A stretch of DNA of 64,000 nt. It comes from Desulfobacter latus (GTDB lineage Bacteria > Desulfobacterota > Desulfobacteria > Desulfobacterales > Desulfobacteraceae). The stretch is taken from NCBI RefSeq assembly GCF_013389365.1, contig NZ_JACADJ010000005.1, forward strand, positions 1-64,000, given 5' to 3'. Below, one piece after another: positions 56,805 through 64,000 of this stretch. Position 1 is the first letter of the stretch. Every line of letters begins with the position of its first letter. Made by a program: the position numbers and the translations under genes. The notes under the pieces were generated by a model. The model saw only the letters and a program-made list of their open reading frames with translations. It did not search any database and had not been told where the DNA came from.

Positions 56805-58574
56805 TTATATAATATCTGCATTAAATAAGCGAACCGCGTGCTGGACCATGGGGTGGCCGGTTGCTGCTTGTTCCGCTTTTTGCCGGGACTCTTGCTGCCG
56901 GAACCTCTCATCTGCCGGGCCGGTGTTGTTTTCTATGGTTACCTCAATGGATTTACCTAAATGTTTTCGGCTCAGCGCCGTCAGTACCTTGGTTTTGGTG
57001 TTGAGCCTGGATTGTTCAAATCCGGAGCAGGATGCAAGGGTTACAATTACTTTGTCCGGGTTCGATGTGTCTGCCCGGCCCTTGGAAAATAAGCCGAAGA
57101 TAAAGGGCAGATCACGTTGGAGTACATCCATGAACTGCGACCAGGTTGGCGGCCCCTGGTGTGCTTGCTCCTGACGCAAAGGGGGGGCGGGCCCGGAGGA
57201 ACTGCGTGAACCGGATGAATCCGTTTGGATATCCGACGGTGGTACCTGCTCATGCGCCGGTTCATAGGGCACGGGCTCCGGCATTGGCCGGTGGGCTGCT
57301 AAAGGCACTTTTTCCGTGAACGGGTCGCCGGGGGGCTGTGGCTGTTCTGCAGGCTGGACGGATTCCCGGGCCGGATTGTCACATTGTGACGCGGGGGCAT
57401 CCACACCGGCCCGGCCAAGGCGGTTTTCCATCCGGCGTGCTAAAAGATCCACCTTGGTGATGATTTCATCAAGCCGGATTTCAGGCTCAATCTGGATCAT
57501 TTTGAGCAACACCATCTCCACGGCAGTCTGGGTGTGGGATGCAAAGCGCACAATGCTCTCTTCCTTTAAAAGAAGATCCAGCAGCATCCCAAGATAGGCC
57601 GACGAAAATTTTTTGCACATCCGGTCAAGCTCATGTTTTTCCGTTTCGATCATATTGAGCACAGGACTCTCTTTGCCGCACAGCCGGATGATATTGAGAT
57701 TTCTGAACTGGGCAATGATACCGGAATAAAATTCTTTCAAGTCCATACCGGCATCATTAATTTTGCTGACAAGGTCAATGAGTTGCGCCCCGTCTCTTTC
57801 CAGTACGGCCGAAGCTATGGAAAAAAGAATTTTTCGGTCCGTACTCCGAAGCCTTTGGGCAATCATTTGCCGGTCAATCTCTTTTTCAGGCCCGGCTGAA
57901 AGAATTCTGTCCAGAAGGCTTAAACCGTCCCGGATGGAACCGTCCGCCTCTAAAGCAATCAGCTCCAGCCCCTCTCGTTCAACCGTGTAGCCTTCTTTTC
58001 GGCACAGGGACTCAAGATGATCGCTGATCTTGTCCAGGGCAATTCGGGACAGGTCATGGCGCTGGCACCGGGACAGGATGGTGGCCGGAATTTTATGGAC
58101 TTCCGTGGTGGCAAAGATGAAAAGAACATGGTCCGGGGGTTCTTCAAGGGTCTTGAGCAGGGCATTAAAGGCGGCCACCGAAAGCATGTGGACTTCATCA
58201 ATGATATAGATTTTGTACCTGGCGGCAGAGGGCATGTAGGCGACATTGTCCCTCAGTTCACGGATCTGCTCCACGCTGTTGTTGGAGGCCCCGTCAATTT
58301 CAAACACATCTGCACAATGACCACTGATAATATCTTTGCAAATTCTGCATTCGTTGCACGGCGACGGGGTTGGTCCGGTCTGACATGTCATGGCCTTGGC
58401 CATGATGCGGGCAATGGTGGTTTTGCCGGTGCCCCTGGGGCCTGCCAGCAGAAGCGCATGGGGGACCCTGTTTCCGGAAATGGCGTTGGTCAGGGTCGTG
58501 GTGACATGATCCTGTCCAACAACGTCCGAAAATGTTTGGGGCCGGTATTTTAATGCCAGAACCTGGTAAGACAT
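56805..58574 (-). CDS. dnaX: DNA polymerase III tau/gamma subunit
   Basis: A 589-residue clamp-loader ATPase: MSYQVLALKYRPQTFSDVVG, Walker A AGPRGTGKTTIARIM, zinc module (CQTGPTPSPCNECRIC), Walker B IIDEVHMLS and sensor 1 ILSRCQRHDL. After about residue 370 comes a Pro/Gln-rich linker and a C-terminal region expected of tau. No obvious A-run frameshift signal for gamma was noticed. An IscB left-end remnant lies 26-66 bp upstream of its start. Confidence 0.95.
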   Translation of the reverse strand: MSYQVLALKYRPQTFSDVVGQDHVTTTLTNAISGNRVPHALLLAGPRGTGKTTIARIMAKAMTCQTGPTPSPCNECRICKDIISGHCADVFEIDGASNNSVEQIRELRDNVAYMPSAARYKIYIIDEVHMLSVAAFNALLKTLEEPPDHVLFIFATTEVHKIPATILSRCQRHDLSRIALDKISDHLESLCRKEGYTVEREGLELIALEADGSIRDGLSLLDRILSAGPEKEIDRQMIAQRLRSTDRKILFSIASAVLERDGAQLIDLVSKINDAGMDLKEFYSGIIAQFRNLNIIRLCGKESPVLNMIETEKHELDRMCKKFSSAYLGMLLDLLLKEESIVRFASHTQTAVEMVLLKMIQIEPEIRLDEIITKVDLLARRMENRLGRAGVDAPASQCDNPARESVQPAEQPQPPGDPFTEKVPLAAHRPMPEPVPYEPAHEQVPPSDIQTDSSGSRSSSGPAPPLRQEQAHQGPPTWSQFMDVLQRDLPFIFGLFSKGRADTSNPDKVIVTLASCSGFEQSRLNTKTKVLTALSRKHLGKSIEVTIENNTGPADERFRQQESRQKAEQAATGHPMVQHAVRLFNADII

Positions 58575-58600
58575 GGTGTGTTGTTTCTAAATGATTTTTA

Positions 58601-58640
58601 TCTCTCAAGCCACTCGGTCTTTAGCCGAGGGGTTGTTGAC
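58601..58640 (-). mobile_element. Solitary left-end remnant of an IscB-type element
   Basis: On the minus strand this reads GTCAACAACCCCTCGGCTAA, then AGACCGAG-TGGCTTGAGAG. It matches the left end of the IscB element at 7082-7120 over about 36 bases with a few differences, including the hairpin. No iscB or right end follows, since dnaX begins directly. It is either the scar of a decayed element or a stand-alone end. Confidence 0.65.
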
Positions 58641-58813
58641 GTTTCCTTCTAAAAAGTACAAGGCTTTATACCAGAGGGGATGTTACGGGTCAATGTCGGG
58701 GGGATTCTGTTTTACAGAAGGGTGTTGGTATCGACCACCTATTTTGCAATAAAATAAGTATCTTACCCCTAAAATCTTTGTTTTTAGATAACCATTGATT
58801 TGATAAAAAATAA

Positions 58814-58946
58814 GGCCTTGATCATCATTTGGACCACCGAGTAGGTTGGGTTGAACGAAGTGAAACCCAACATTTTGTATTTGTTGGGTTTCGTTCCTCA
58901 ACCCAACCGACCTTCCACGCATTGGCCGAAACTAATGATCAAGGCC
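58814..58946. repeat. 133-bp nested palindromic repeat
   Basis: GGCCTTGATCAT (58814-58825) is exactly inverted at 58935-58946. Inside, AGGTTGGGTTGA pairs with TCAACCCAACC and GAAACCCAACA with TGTTGGGTTTC, making a long cruciform-prone hairpin. The GGTTGGGTT core resembles dispersed intergenic repeats seen in many bacteria. It separates dnaX from the CRISPR locus. Confidence 0.6.
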
Positions 58947-58970
58947 AAAAATAATATTTAAAATTAAACC

Positions 58971-59993
58971 TTATTCGCTGCCATTCCATCCGTCTGTGAT
59001 GAATCGTCCTAGACCGTACACTGTTTTGGAGCCAATGCCTAGGAAATAGCCGACCGCCAGAATTGGGATATAAGGAGACAGATCTCCTTTCAGCATCATT
59101 TCTCCTGTGAATCCCCCGAGGGAAATAGGGCGGTTGCGATGTTTGGAAAACCATGTTGCCTTTTTAAGGGAGAGGTGAGTGAAAACCGTCACTTCCCGGG
59201 CGGATTTGAAAAAAGATTCCGGCAAAGTGCCCATTGCGTTATCCGGATGATAGATGCGTTTAAGATCCCTCAGGCGACCCACAATAGACTTCAGCAGGGG
59301 ACTGAGACCAATTCCCCTTTCCAGCCGCTTGTCCTGAACCGGAGAGGTGAAGATAAGTTCCATCAAATCCTTGCCGGAACGGCTTTTTCCCAGGCCGGGA
59401 TCGGGTAGTGCCCTTATCCAGTTTTTCAGGAAGTCGCCACGGTTTTCCTCTGGTGCAACGCTTCCTTCAGTTACGGCAAGACCTCTGCCCAGGGCATCCT
59501 TCAGCGGCAGAAGGGCCTGCCAGTGCGAGGGTGTCGTCTTAATGGATGATGCCGGGACTGCACTTGCCTGGGAAAGTGATTCCAGCATGGGCCTGGAGAA
59601 ATTGATGGCCTGTTCTCCGATCAATGTCAACACCAGGCTTGCAGGCCGGTCCCTGGTCGGCAGGGACAGATTCAGTGTGTATGGTCTTGGGGGATCGGCA
59701 TGACACCGTTTTCGGCTTGAACCCGCCGTCTCAATCACGGCGCAGGTCGGGGTAAACATCAATGAATAGCAGCAGACCATTCTCCTGTCACAGTATTCGC
59801 AGTCAATCTGGGTAAAATCCATATGGGGACAAAACCGCTGTTTGAGAATCAACCCCAGCCGGCTTCTGAAATGCGGTATGATATCCAGTGCTTCTCCGGC
59901 TATCTCAGTCCTGAACGGCAGGCGGAACCGGGCGATTTTAAGATCCAGCAAAGGTGATATATCGTAAGGTAAATTGGGTGAGAGTTCGGGCAT
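58971..59993 (-). CDS. cas6: Cas6-family CRISPR RNA endoribonuclease
   Basis: A 340-residue RAMP protein. The C-terminal half matches the Cas6 family: VTVFTHLSLKKATWFSKHRN, PISLGGFTGEMMLKG, and the glycine-rich loop LGIGSKTVYGLGRF. The N-terminal part includes a cysteine cluster (CEYCDRRMVCCY) found in some family members. It cuts the repeat RNA to make crRNAs with an 8-nt 5' handle. It is the last gene of the minus-strand CRISPR operon, 14 bp after the RT gene. Confidence 0.85.
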   Translation of the reverse strand: MPELSPNLPYDISPLLDLKIARFRLPFRTEIAGEALDIIPHFRSRLGLILKQRFCPHMDFTQIDCEYCDRRMVCCYSLMFTPTCAVIETAGSSRKRCHADPPRPYTLNLSLPTRDRPASLVLTLIGEQAINFSRPMLESLSQASAVPASSIKTTPSHWQALLPLKDALGRGLAVTEGSVAPEENRGDFLKNWIRALPDPGLGKSRSGKDLMELIFTSPVQDKRLERGIGLSPLLKSIVGRLRDLKRIYHPDNAMGTLPESFFKSAREVTVFTHLSLKKATWFSKHRNRPISLGGFTGEMMLKGDLSPYIPILAVGYFLGIGSKTVYGLGRFITDGWNGSE

Positions 59994-60007
59994 TGAAGGT
60001 TCCTTTA

Positions 60008-60844
60008 CTATCTTTTTTTTCCGGGAAGTTTACGCCCCAGGAACACAACCTTGGGTCCAGAGAGAACAATTCTTGTTTTCCGGGAATTCAGTTCCAGATC
60101 CAGACGTTTCAGCCCTTTGGTTACGCAGTCCAGGGCTGCCTCTGCATTTTTCCTGGCCGGGGTGAAGACCAGGAAATCATCGGCAAATCGGACAAAGGGC
60201 AGGTTATGGCGTGTCAGAAACAGGTCGAATTCGGTCAGGTAGAAGTTGCACAGAAAAGGAGAGATAACACCGCCCTGGGGAATGCCCCGTCGTCCGGCCA
60301 GAATGCCGGTCCGCGGTGCCCCGATATCCAGCCATTGAAAGATAAGATCCAGCAGTTCGTGGTCTGCCAGTTTTTTTTTCAGCTTTTTTTTCAAGGGACG
60401 GTGGGGAATTCTGTCAAAAAAGGATTTGATATCAGCATCCACCAGCCAGCAAAATCCACAGTCCACCTGCTCTTTGATGCGCCGCATCACCGTATCAATG
60501 GAGCGGCCCGGACGATAGCCATAGGAGTCGTGATGGAACATGGCCTCTCCAATCGGGTTGAGTACGGACAGCACAGCCCGTTGTGCCAGTTTGTCCCGCA
60601 GGGTCAGTGCCGAGATGATCCGTTTTTTGCCGTCGCCCTTGAGTACCGGAAACATCCGGATCTGGGCCGGCCGGTATTGTCCGCTTTCCAGATCCTTGGC
60701 CAGCCGGGTGATGTGCAGGACAAAATCCCGCTCCATTTCTTTTTTGGATATGCCCTGGTCCCAGACGGTTTTATCGTTTTTCAGCCGCTTCCATGCCTGA
60801 TTCAGCACAGCCGGAGATGCGGCTTTTTTTAGAAGATCTCCCAT
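60008..60844 (-). CDS. CRISPR-associated reverse transcriptase (group II intron-like)
   Basis: A 278-residue stand-alone RT. Family motifs are PVLKGDGKKRIISALTLRDK, SYGYRPGRSIDTVM, VDADIKSFFDRIPH (first Asp), GIPQGGVISPFLCNFYLTEFD and FVRFADDFLVF with catalytic Asp222/223. It lacks the maturase and endonuclease domains of intron proteins and has no Cas1 fusion. GGAGGTGATGCG precedes the ATG. It sits four bases after cas2 and 14 before cas6, so it is an operon member. RTs in such loci allow spacer acquisition from RNA with Cas1-Cas2. Confidence 0.92.
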   Translation of the reverse strand: MGDLLKKAASPAVLNQAWKRLKNDKTVWDQGISKKEMERDFVLHITRLAKDLESGQYRPAQIRMFPVLKGDGKKRIISALTLRDKLAQRAVLSVLNPIGEAMFHHDSYGYRPGRSIDTVMRRIKEQVDCGFCWLVDADIKSFFDRIPHRPLKKKLKKKLADHELLDLIFQWLDIGAPRTGILAGRRGIPQGGVISPFLCNFYLTEFDLFLTRHNLPFVRFADDFLVFTPARKNAEAALDCVTKGLKRLDLELNSRKTRIVLSGPKVVFLGRKLPGKKR

Positions 60845-60848
60845 CGCA

Positions 60849-61190
60849 TCACCTCCCCAGAATCCGCTGCCACAATGATTTTTTCTTTTTTTCCTGCTTT
60901 ATAACCGTCTGCCGGCCCGGCATCACCAGAGGGAATGCTTCCAGAATTCCGCCAGTGGTCCAGACGGCCTGGGGGCTTTCCACAGGATAAGCCCGGATAT
61001 CGTCTTCTTTCTTGTGGATGATCCCCCCCAGTTCATCCAGAAGACGGACCATCCCCTTTTCAGATCGCTGGATGAAAAATACGGATTTTTGAACCCCCAG
61101 CCCTTTTTTCTTTAAAAAACGATGGATTTGCCCTAATCGCCTGGGATCGGCGATATCATAACAGACCATGTACCACCCTGGTTTCGCCAC
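60849..61190 (-). CDS. cas2: Cas2 (second copy, extended C-terminus)
   Basis: A 113-residue Cas2: WYMVCYDIADPRRLGQIHRF with the conserved Asp, LKKKGLGVQKSVFFIQ, and EDDIRAYPVES. About 35 extra residues follow (PLVMPGRQTVIKQEKKKKSL). The GTG start at 61190 follows AAAGGAG. It is distinct in sequence from the other Cas2 (61206-61493) and lies between that gene and the RT. It could be the structural partner of Cas1, with the other copy accessory, or the two may form a heterodimer. Confidence 0.85.
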   Translation of the reverse strand: MAKPGWYMVCYDIADPRRLGQIHRFLKKKGLGVQKSVFFIQRSEKGMVRLLDELGGIIHKKEDDIRAYPVESPQAVWTTGGILEAFPLVMPGRQTVIKQEKKKKSLWQRILGR

Positions 61191-61205
61191 TTGTGACGTC
61201 TCCTT

Positions 61206-61493
61206 TCATGGAACATAAAACAGTTTTTTTCCCATGGATGTTGCTTTTCCCAGGCCCCGGGTCAAGATCTGACGCCTCGGTTCCAGCCAGGCCATGAGCA
61301 GATTATCGGTTTTGTTATCAATTTCATGGGAAAGCTGTAAAAATAATTCTTCAGCCTGTGCCCGGGTCAGGCGGCATTCATACACGGATTTCTGATTGCT
61401 CAGGTTCCACTCCCGCAGAATTTTTCTCACCCGGGAACGGATCTTGTTTTTAGATATGTCGTAAGCCACTACAATGGGACGGACTTTTGCCAT
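61206..61493 (-). CDS. cas2: Cas2 (first copy)
   Basis: A 95-residue Cas2-fold protein: VRPIVVAYDISKNKIRSRVR, LREWNLSNQKSVYECRLTR, AEELFLQLSHEID. It then ends RQILTRGLGKATSMGKKLFY instead of the usual closing strand. The ATG at 61493 has GGGGAG upstream, so the in-frame start at 61553 is not used (that would run into the array's flank). It is the first gene after the array on the transcribed strand, 15 bp before the second cas2. Confidence 0.85.
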   Translation of the reverse strand: MAKVRPIVVAYDISKNKIRSRVRKILREWNLSNQKSVYECRLTRAQAEELFLQLSHEIDNKTDNLLMAWLEPRRQILTRGLGKATSMGKKLFYVP

Positions 61494-61546
61494 TATGTCT
61501 CCCCTGTGTCTTTGGGCATTGAATAAATTCTTCACATGTTCTGTCA

Positions 61547-62001
61547 ACCTCAATCACCTTCATAAGCGGTACTCATTCCAACCAAAATTTAATTTTAATC
61601 CGCAAGAAGTCTACAAGTCTCAATCACCTTCATAAGCGGTGCTCATTCCAACTTGGCGTGGGATTTCTTATAGTCAAAATCTTTGTCTCAATCACCTTCA
61701 TAAGCGGTGCTCATTCCAACGCTGCAATAGGAAAGGTATGGATATACGTTGGGGGGTCTCAATCACCTTCATAAGCGGTGCTCATTCCAACGTACGAAAA
61801 ATGGCTGCATATGCAGCTGAGAGTATTGTCTCAATCACCTTCATAAGCGGTGCTCATTCCAACGTGAAGTGTTCTCCATTACTGAATCATATTAATGTCT
61901 CAATCACCTTCATAAGCGGTGCTCATTCCAACATCTGCACCAAGATGAATCGTATCATTACTTTCGTCTCAATCACCTTCATAAGCGGTGCTCATTCCAA
62001 C
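61547..62001 (-). CRISPR. CRISPR array, 7 repeats of 36 bp, 6 spacers
   Basis: Repeats start at 61547, 61617, 61685, 61756, 61828, 61897 and 61966. Spacer lengths are 34, 32, 35, 36, 33 and 33 bp. The plus-strand repeat begins GTCTCAATCACC and ends CTCATTCCAAC. On the minus strand it begins GTTGGAATGAGC and ends ATTGAGAC, a good Cas6-type 5' handle. Six repeats are identical. The one at 61547 has three changes (A for G, C for T, A for G), the usual decay at the leader-distal end. So transcription is on the minus strand with the leader on the right. Short and within the operon, between cas1 and cas2. Confidence 0.97.
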
Positions 62002-62439
62002 CCTAACCTTGGTTAAAAAAATCTTTAAATTCGATTGGTTATAGTGTGTAAAAAAATTCATAAAAAATCAAAAAATGTTTTAGCTTATTTTGATATTTCA
62101 TGGTACAAAAAATGCATATCTTTGTTGTGTGTATTAACTATTTGAAATAAAAAGAAATATAATCTATGTGATTCATTTTTTATATTATTCCAAAATGTAA
62201 CTTTTATCCTGAAATTCAGACACGAAAAAAAATAGCTGATCGCTACAGCAGCAAGGGTTTTGCCTGAAATGCCTCTTTTTTCAGGCTTGATGCAATTTGT
62301 AATAAATTTTCAAAGATCTGTAACTTTTACATGAAAAATTTGACAATTGAGTTCCAGCCAGTCATCACGTCAACAAATTTTTATTAGTTTTCCCATGGTT
62401 TTGCCTACTGGTCAAGGCTGTTTTTAATTTACAGTCTGT
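62002..62439 (-). promoter_or_regulatory. CRISPR leader region
   Basis: A 438-bp AT-rich, gene-free stretch directly upstream (minus sense) of the undecayed end of the array and downstream of cas1. It is expected to hold the array promoter and integration signals. A small hairpin, GCCTGAA/TTCAGGC (62262-62286), is the only structure noticed. Confidence 0.6.
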
Positions 62440-63447
62440 TTATTTGGCCACACCATCTATAATTATAGGTTCGTCCAAATCATCGATTCCCCAGGTACGG
62501 ACAAAGCGATTAACCAAATGCCGGACGGTAAGCGCCAGGTTTGGCGGGTCTTTATCGGTTCCCGCCTCTCCCGAAGACCCGCCGCCCCCTATGGGCCAGT
62601 CCGCCTTAAACTCCTCCCATGAAGCATAGAACATACGCCTGGCGTTTTTAGAGATTCGGCAACCGTCTGTATTTCCAGTCGTAAAATCAGTGGGTGCCAG
62701 GCTATTTTGAGTCAGGGCCAGGGAAAATAAATCCACGCCGGGGCGAAGGGGTTCCATCAGGTCAAGCGCCAGGGAATGCCTTCCAGGATATGGAGAATGG
62801 AGAAATCCAATCCCGGGATCCAGCCCCCGGGCCATCACCCCCCTGTGTACCTCACCAAAAAGCAGGGTGTATCCCAGAGACAGCAGGGCATTGACCGGGT
62901 CCTTTGGCGGTCTGCGGTTTCGTTCGGTAAACGCCCATTTGGGGGATAAAAGGCCGCCCATAAAGCCAAACCATTCCCTGGCTGCATTCCCCTCAATTCC
63001 CCTGATTTCATCTATGGAATCGGCCTTGTCTAAATGTTCCAGAGCGGATCTAACAAAAGGGCATGTCAATTCCAGACGCCGGGCCATTTCCTGGACACCG
63101 TTAAGCTTTTCTCGAACCGCCCAGGCAGCGGCCTTTTTCCGCGTCCCAGGATCTGCCCAGGCTTTGAACTGAGCAATCCTGACGTTTACGGACGTGGACG
63201 TACCCGGTGTGACCCAGGCCCCGTCTCCTTTACCCCTGGCCGGAAGCAAGAGAGAAGGTATCCCGTATTCGGCCAGCTTGCGCCATACATTGCATGCCAC
63301 CCGGGGATTTCCGTAAACAATCACCTGGCCCACCATGCCCAGGGGAATTCGTTGGCATTTTTCACCGGGAATATCAATCCGAAGGGACTTACCATCCATG
63401 GTGAGATCCATGTTTTTTCTGTCCAGCACCACACTTAATTTGTCCAT
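62440..63447 (-). CDS. cas1: Cas1 CRISPR integrase
   Basis: A 335-residue Cas1. The metal-binding residues are Glu in GIEGNAAREWFGF, His in GFLHSPYPGRHSLALDLME, and the following Asp/Glu pair (DLMEPLRP). The N-terminal beta domain has LGMVGQVIVYGNPRVA. A Gly/Ser-rich loop (WPIGGGGSSGEAGTD) near the C-terminus is unusual. The start is taken as the ATG at 63447; an in-frame TTG at 63465 is possible. It inserts new spacers with Cas2, here probably fed by the RT. It is 33 bp from csx20. Confidence 0.95.
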   Translation of the reverse strand: MDKLSVVLDRKNMDLTMDGKSLRIDIPGEKCQRIPLGMVGQVIVYGNPRVACNVWRKLAEYGIPSLLLPARGKGDGAWVTPGTSTSVNVRIAQFKAWADPGTRKKAAAWAVREKLNGVQEMARRLELTCPFVRSALEHLDKADSIDEIRGIEGNAAREWFGFMGGLLSPKWAFTERNRRPPKDPVNALLSLGYTLLFGEVHRGVMARGLDPGIGFLHSPYPGRHSLALDLMEPLRPGVDLFSLALTQNSLAPTDFTTGNTDGCRISKNARRMFYASWEEFKADWPIGGGGSSGEAGTDKDPPNLALTVRHLVNRFVRTWGIDDLDEPIIIDGVAK

Positions 63448-63480
63448 ATTGCTGATAACTCCCAAATTATAGTTGCTGAA

Positions 63481-63870
63481 TCATTCCCCGTATTTGCGGA
63501 AACGGCAAAACCGGAACTGATGTTCCATTTTTACCGTGCCATCCGGCATCCGGGTCTCCAATGCCTTTCGTTCAGTGGTGGCATAGACCGGCACAAGGCC
63601 CTTTTCAACCGCATGCGCGACCATAAGATACGTTGCCCCGAAATCTCCCTGGATCAGCACCAGGTCATTGGCTTTCCCATACTGGTCCAGCCAGTCCCGG
63701 AAAGGGGCCAGCCGGGAAAAAAGTGTTTCGCAATCCGACGGGATCTGTCCCCAGGATGCTTTCAGATGATCCGGCATCTCAATCACCCGGCATGGGCCGA
63801 AATGATCATCAGCCCATGCTTTTTGCTCCGGTTGAAGGGTGTGATTAAACATAAGGTATAGTTTTTTCAT
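63481..63870 (-). CDS. csx20: Csx20-like CRISPR ancillary protein (ring nuclease candidate)
   Basis: A 129-residue protein: MKKLYLMFNHTLQPEQKAWA, SWGQIPSDCETLFSRLAPFR, then the conserved VLIQGDFGATYLMVAHAVEK and GLVPVYATTERKALE. This fits Csx20, one of the small proteins of type III loci. Together with Csx15/16 they are thought to degrade the cyclic oligoadenylate messenger. Its presence implies a cOA-signalling type III effector nearby. The start overlaps the stop of the upstream gene (ATGA). Confidence 0.8.
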   Translation of the reverse strand: MKKLYLMFNHTLQPEQKAWADDHFGPCRVIEMPDHLKASWGQIPSDCETLFSRLAPFRDWLDQYGKANDLVLIQGDFGATYLMVAHAVEKGLVPVYATTERKALETRMPDGTVKMEHQFRFCRFRKYGE

Positions 63871-64000
63871 GCCCCAAGCTCCTCCCAGATAAGCTCTTTA
63901 ATCTCCTGCTCCAGGCGGTCAGCGTTTTTAACTGCACGGATAAAATCGTCTATGGGCGGCCATATCCTGGATTTAAAATCTTCTAAAAGGTCGAGGCAGT
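63867..64000 (-). CDS. 3' end of an unidentified gene in the CRISPR operon
   Basis: Only the last 43 or so codons are inside the window: CLDLLEDFKSRIWPPIDDFI, then RAVKNADRLEQEIKELIWEE and LGA. The segment is helical and charged, and is not assignable. Its TGA overlaps the csx20 ATG, so the two are co-translated. A type III ancillary or effector gene is likely from context alone. Confidence 0.6.
   Translation of the reverse strand, partial: CLDLLEDFKSRIWPPIDDFIRAVKNADRLEQEIKELIWEELGA

Noticed and set aside
59954-60832. Long plus-strand reading frame (292 residues)
   Set aside because: It is antisense to the reverse transcriptase gene, whose motifs are unmistakable; no domain or ribosome-binding site supports it.
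61639-62016. 125-residue plus-strand reading frame with repeating VSITFISGAHSN
   Set aside because: It is the CRISPR array read as protein; the repetition comes from the repeats.

Overview
The window looks like chromosomal DNA of a Gram-negative, LPS-bearing, flagellated anaerobe. The best fit is Desulfobacterota, probably a Desulfobacteraceae (Desulfobacter-like) sulfate reducer. The evidence is protein-level: waaA, msbA and lptD for lipopolysaccharide, motA/motB, a 2x[4Fe-4S] ferredoxin, DUF4416, RicT beside holB, and a PEP-CTERM protein. The species assignment is inference.

Left part (1-11,600): an accessory zone. It holds a truncated transposase, a T5orf172/GIY-YIG protein, a BrnT/BrnA toxin-antitoxin pair with a perfect operator palindrome, short inverted-repeat elements, and a large secreted DUF3857/transglutaminase protein. 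Next comes a cheY-cheC-diguanylate cyclase operon interrupted by a complete IscB (OMEGA) element with its omega-RNA region and IS200/IS605-type hairpin ends. A leuC-like fragment and a PEP-CTERM pseudogene lie after it.

11,600-20,800: a secretome island. A small cohesin-like protein with a PEP-CTERM-type tail is followed by three secreted proteins, each ending in a two-repeat dockerin: a beta-helix protein, a papain-family protease with FN3-like domains, and a beta-propeller plus beta-helix protein. Small secreted proteins lie between them. This suggests a cohesin-dockerin surface complex.

21,000-58,600: mostly housekeeping. LPS genes come first (waaA, msbA), then a trm112-like/DUF4416/yicC/remA/gmk/rlmB/comF run, a VapBC-type toxin-antitoxin pair, an enlarged GlmS-like protein and a PBP transpeptidase. 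These are followed by metG-ricT-holB, an IHF/HU gene and an RfaH-like NusG overlapping lptD. Then come a cysteine synthase fused to a cysteinyl-tRNA-synthetase-like domain that lacks HIGH and KMSKS, a ferredoxin, gspE, a degenerate HD-GYP regulator in front of motAB, four hsp20 genes with a divergent J-protein gene, and recR-ybaB-dnaX. Heptamer-repeat/hairpin elements and MITE-like palindromes are scattered between genes.

Right end (58,900-64,000): a reverse-transcriptase-associated CRISPR locus on the minus strand. The order is partial gene, csx20, cas1, leader, 7-repeat array, two cas2 genes, RT, cas6. It is probably the adaptation and processing part of a type III system whose effector genes lie beyond the window.

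No rRNA or tRNA genes were recognised.
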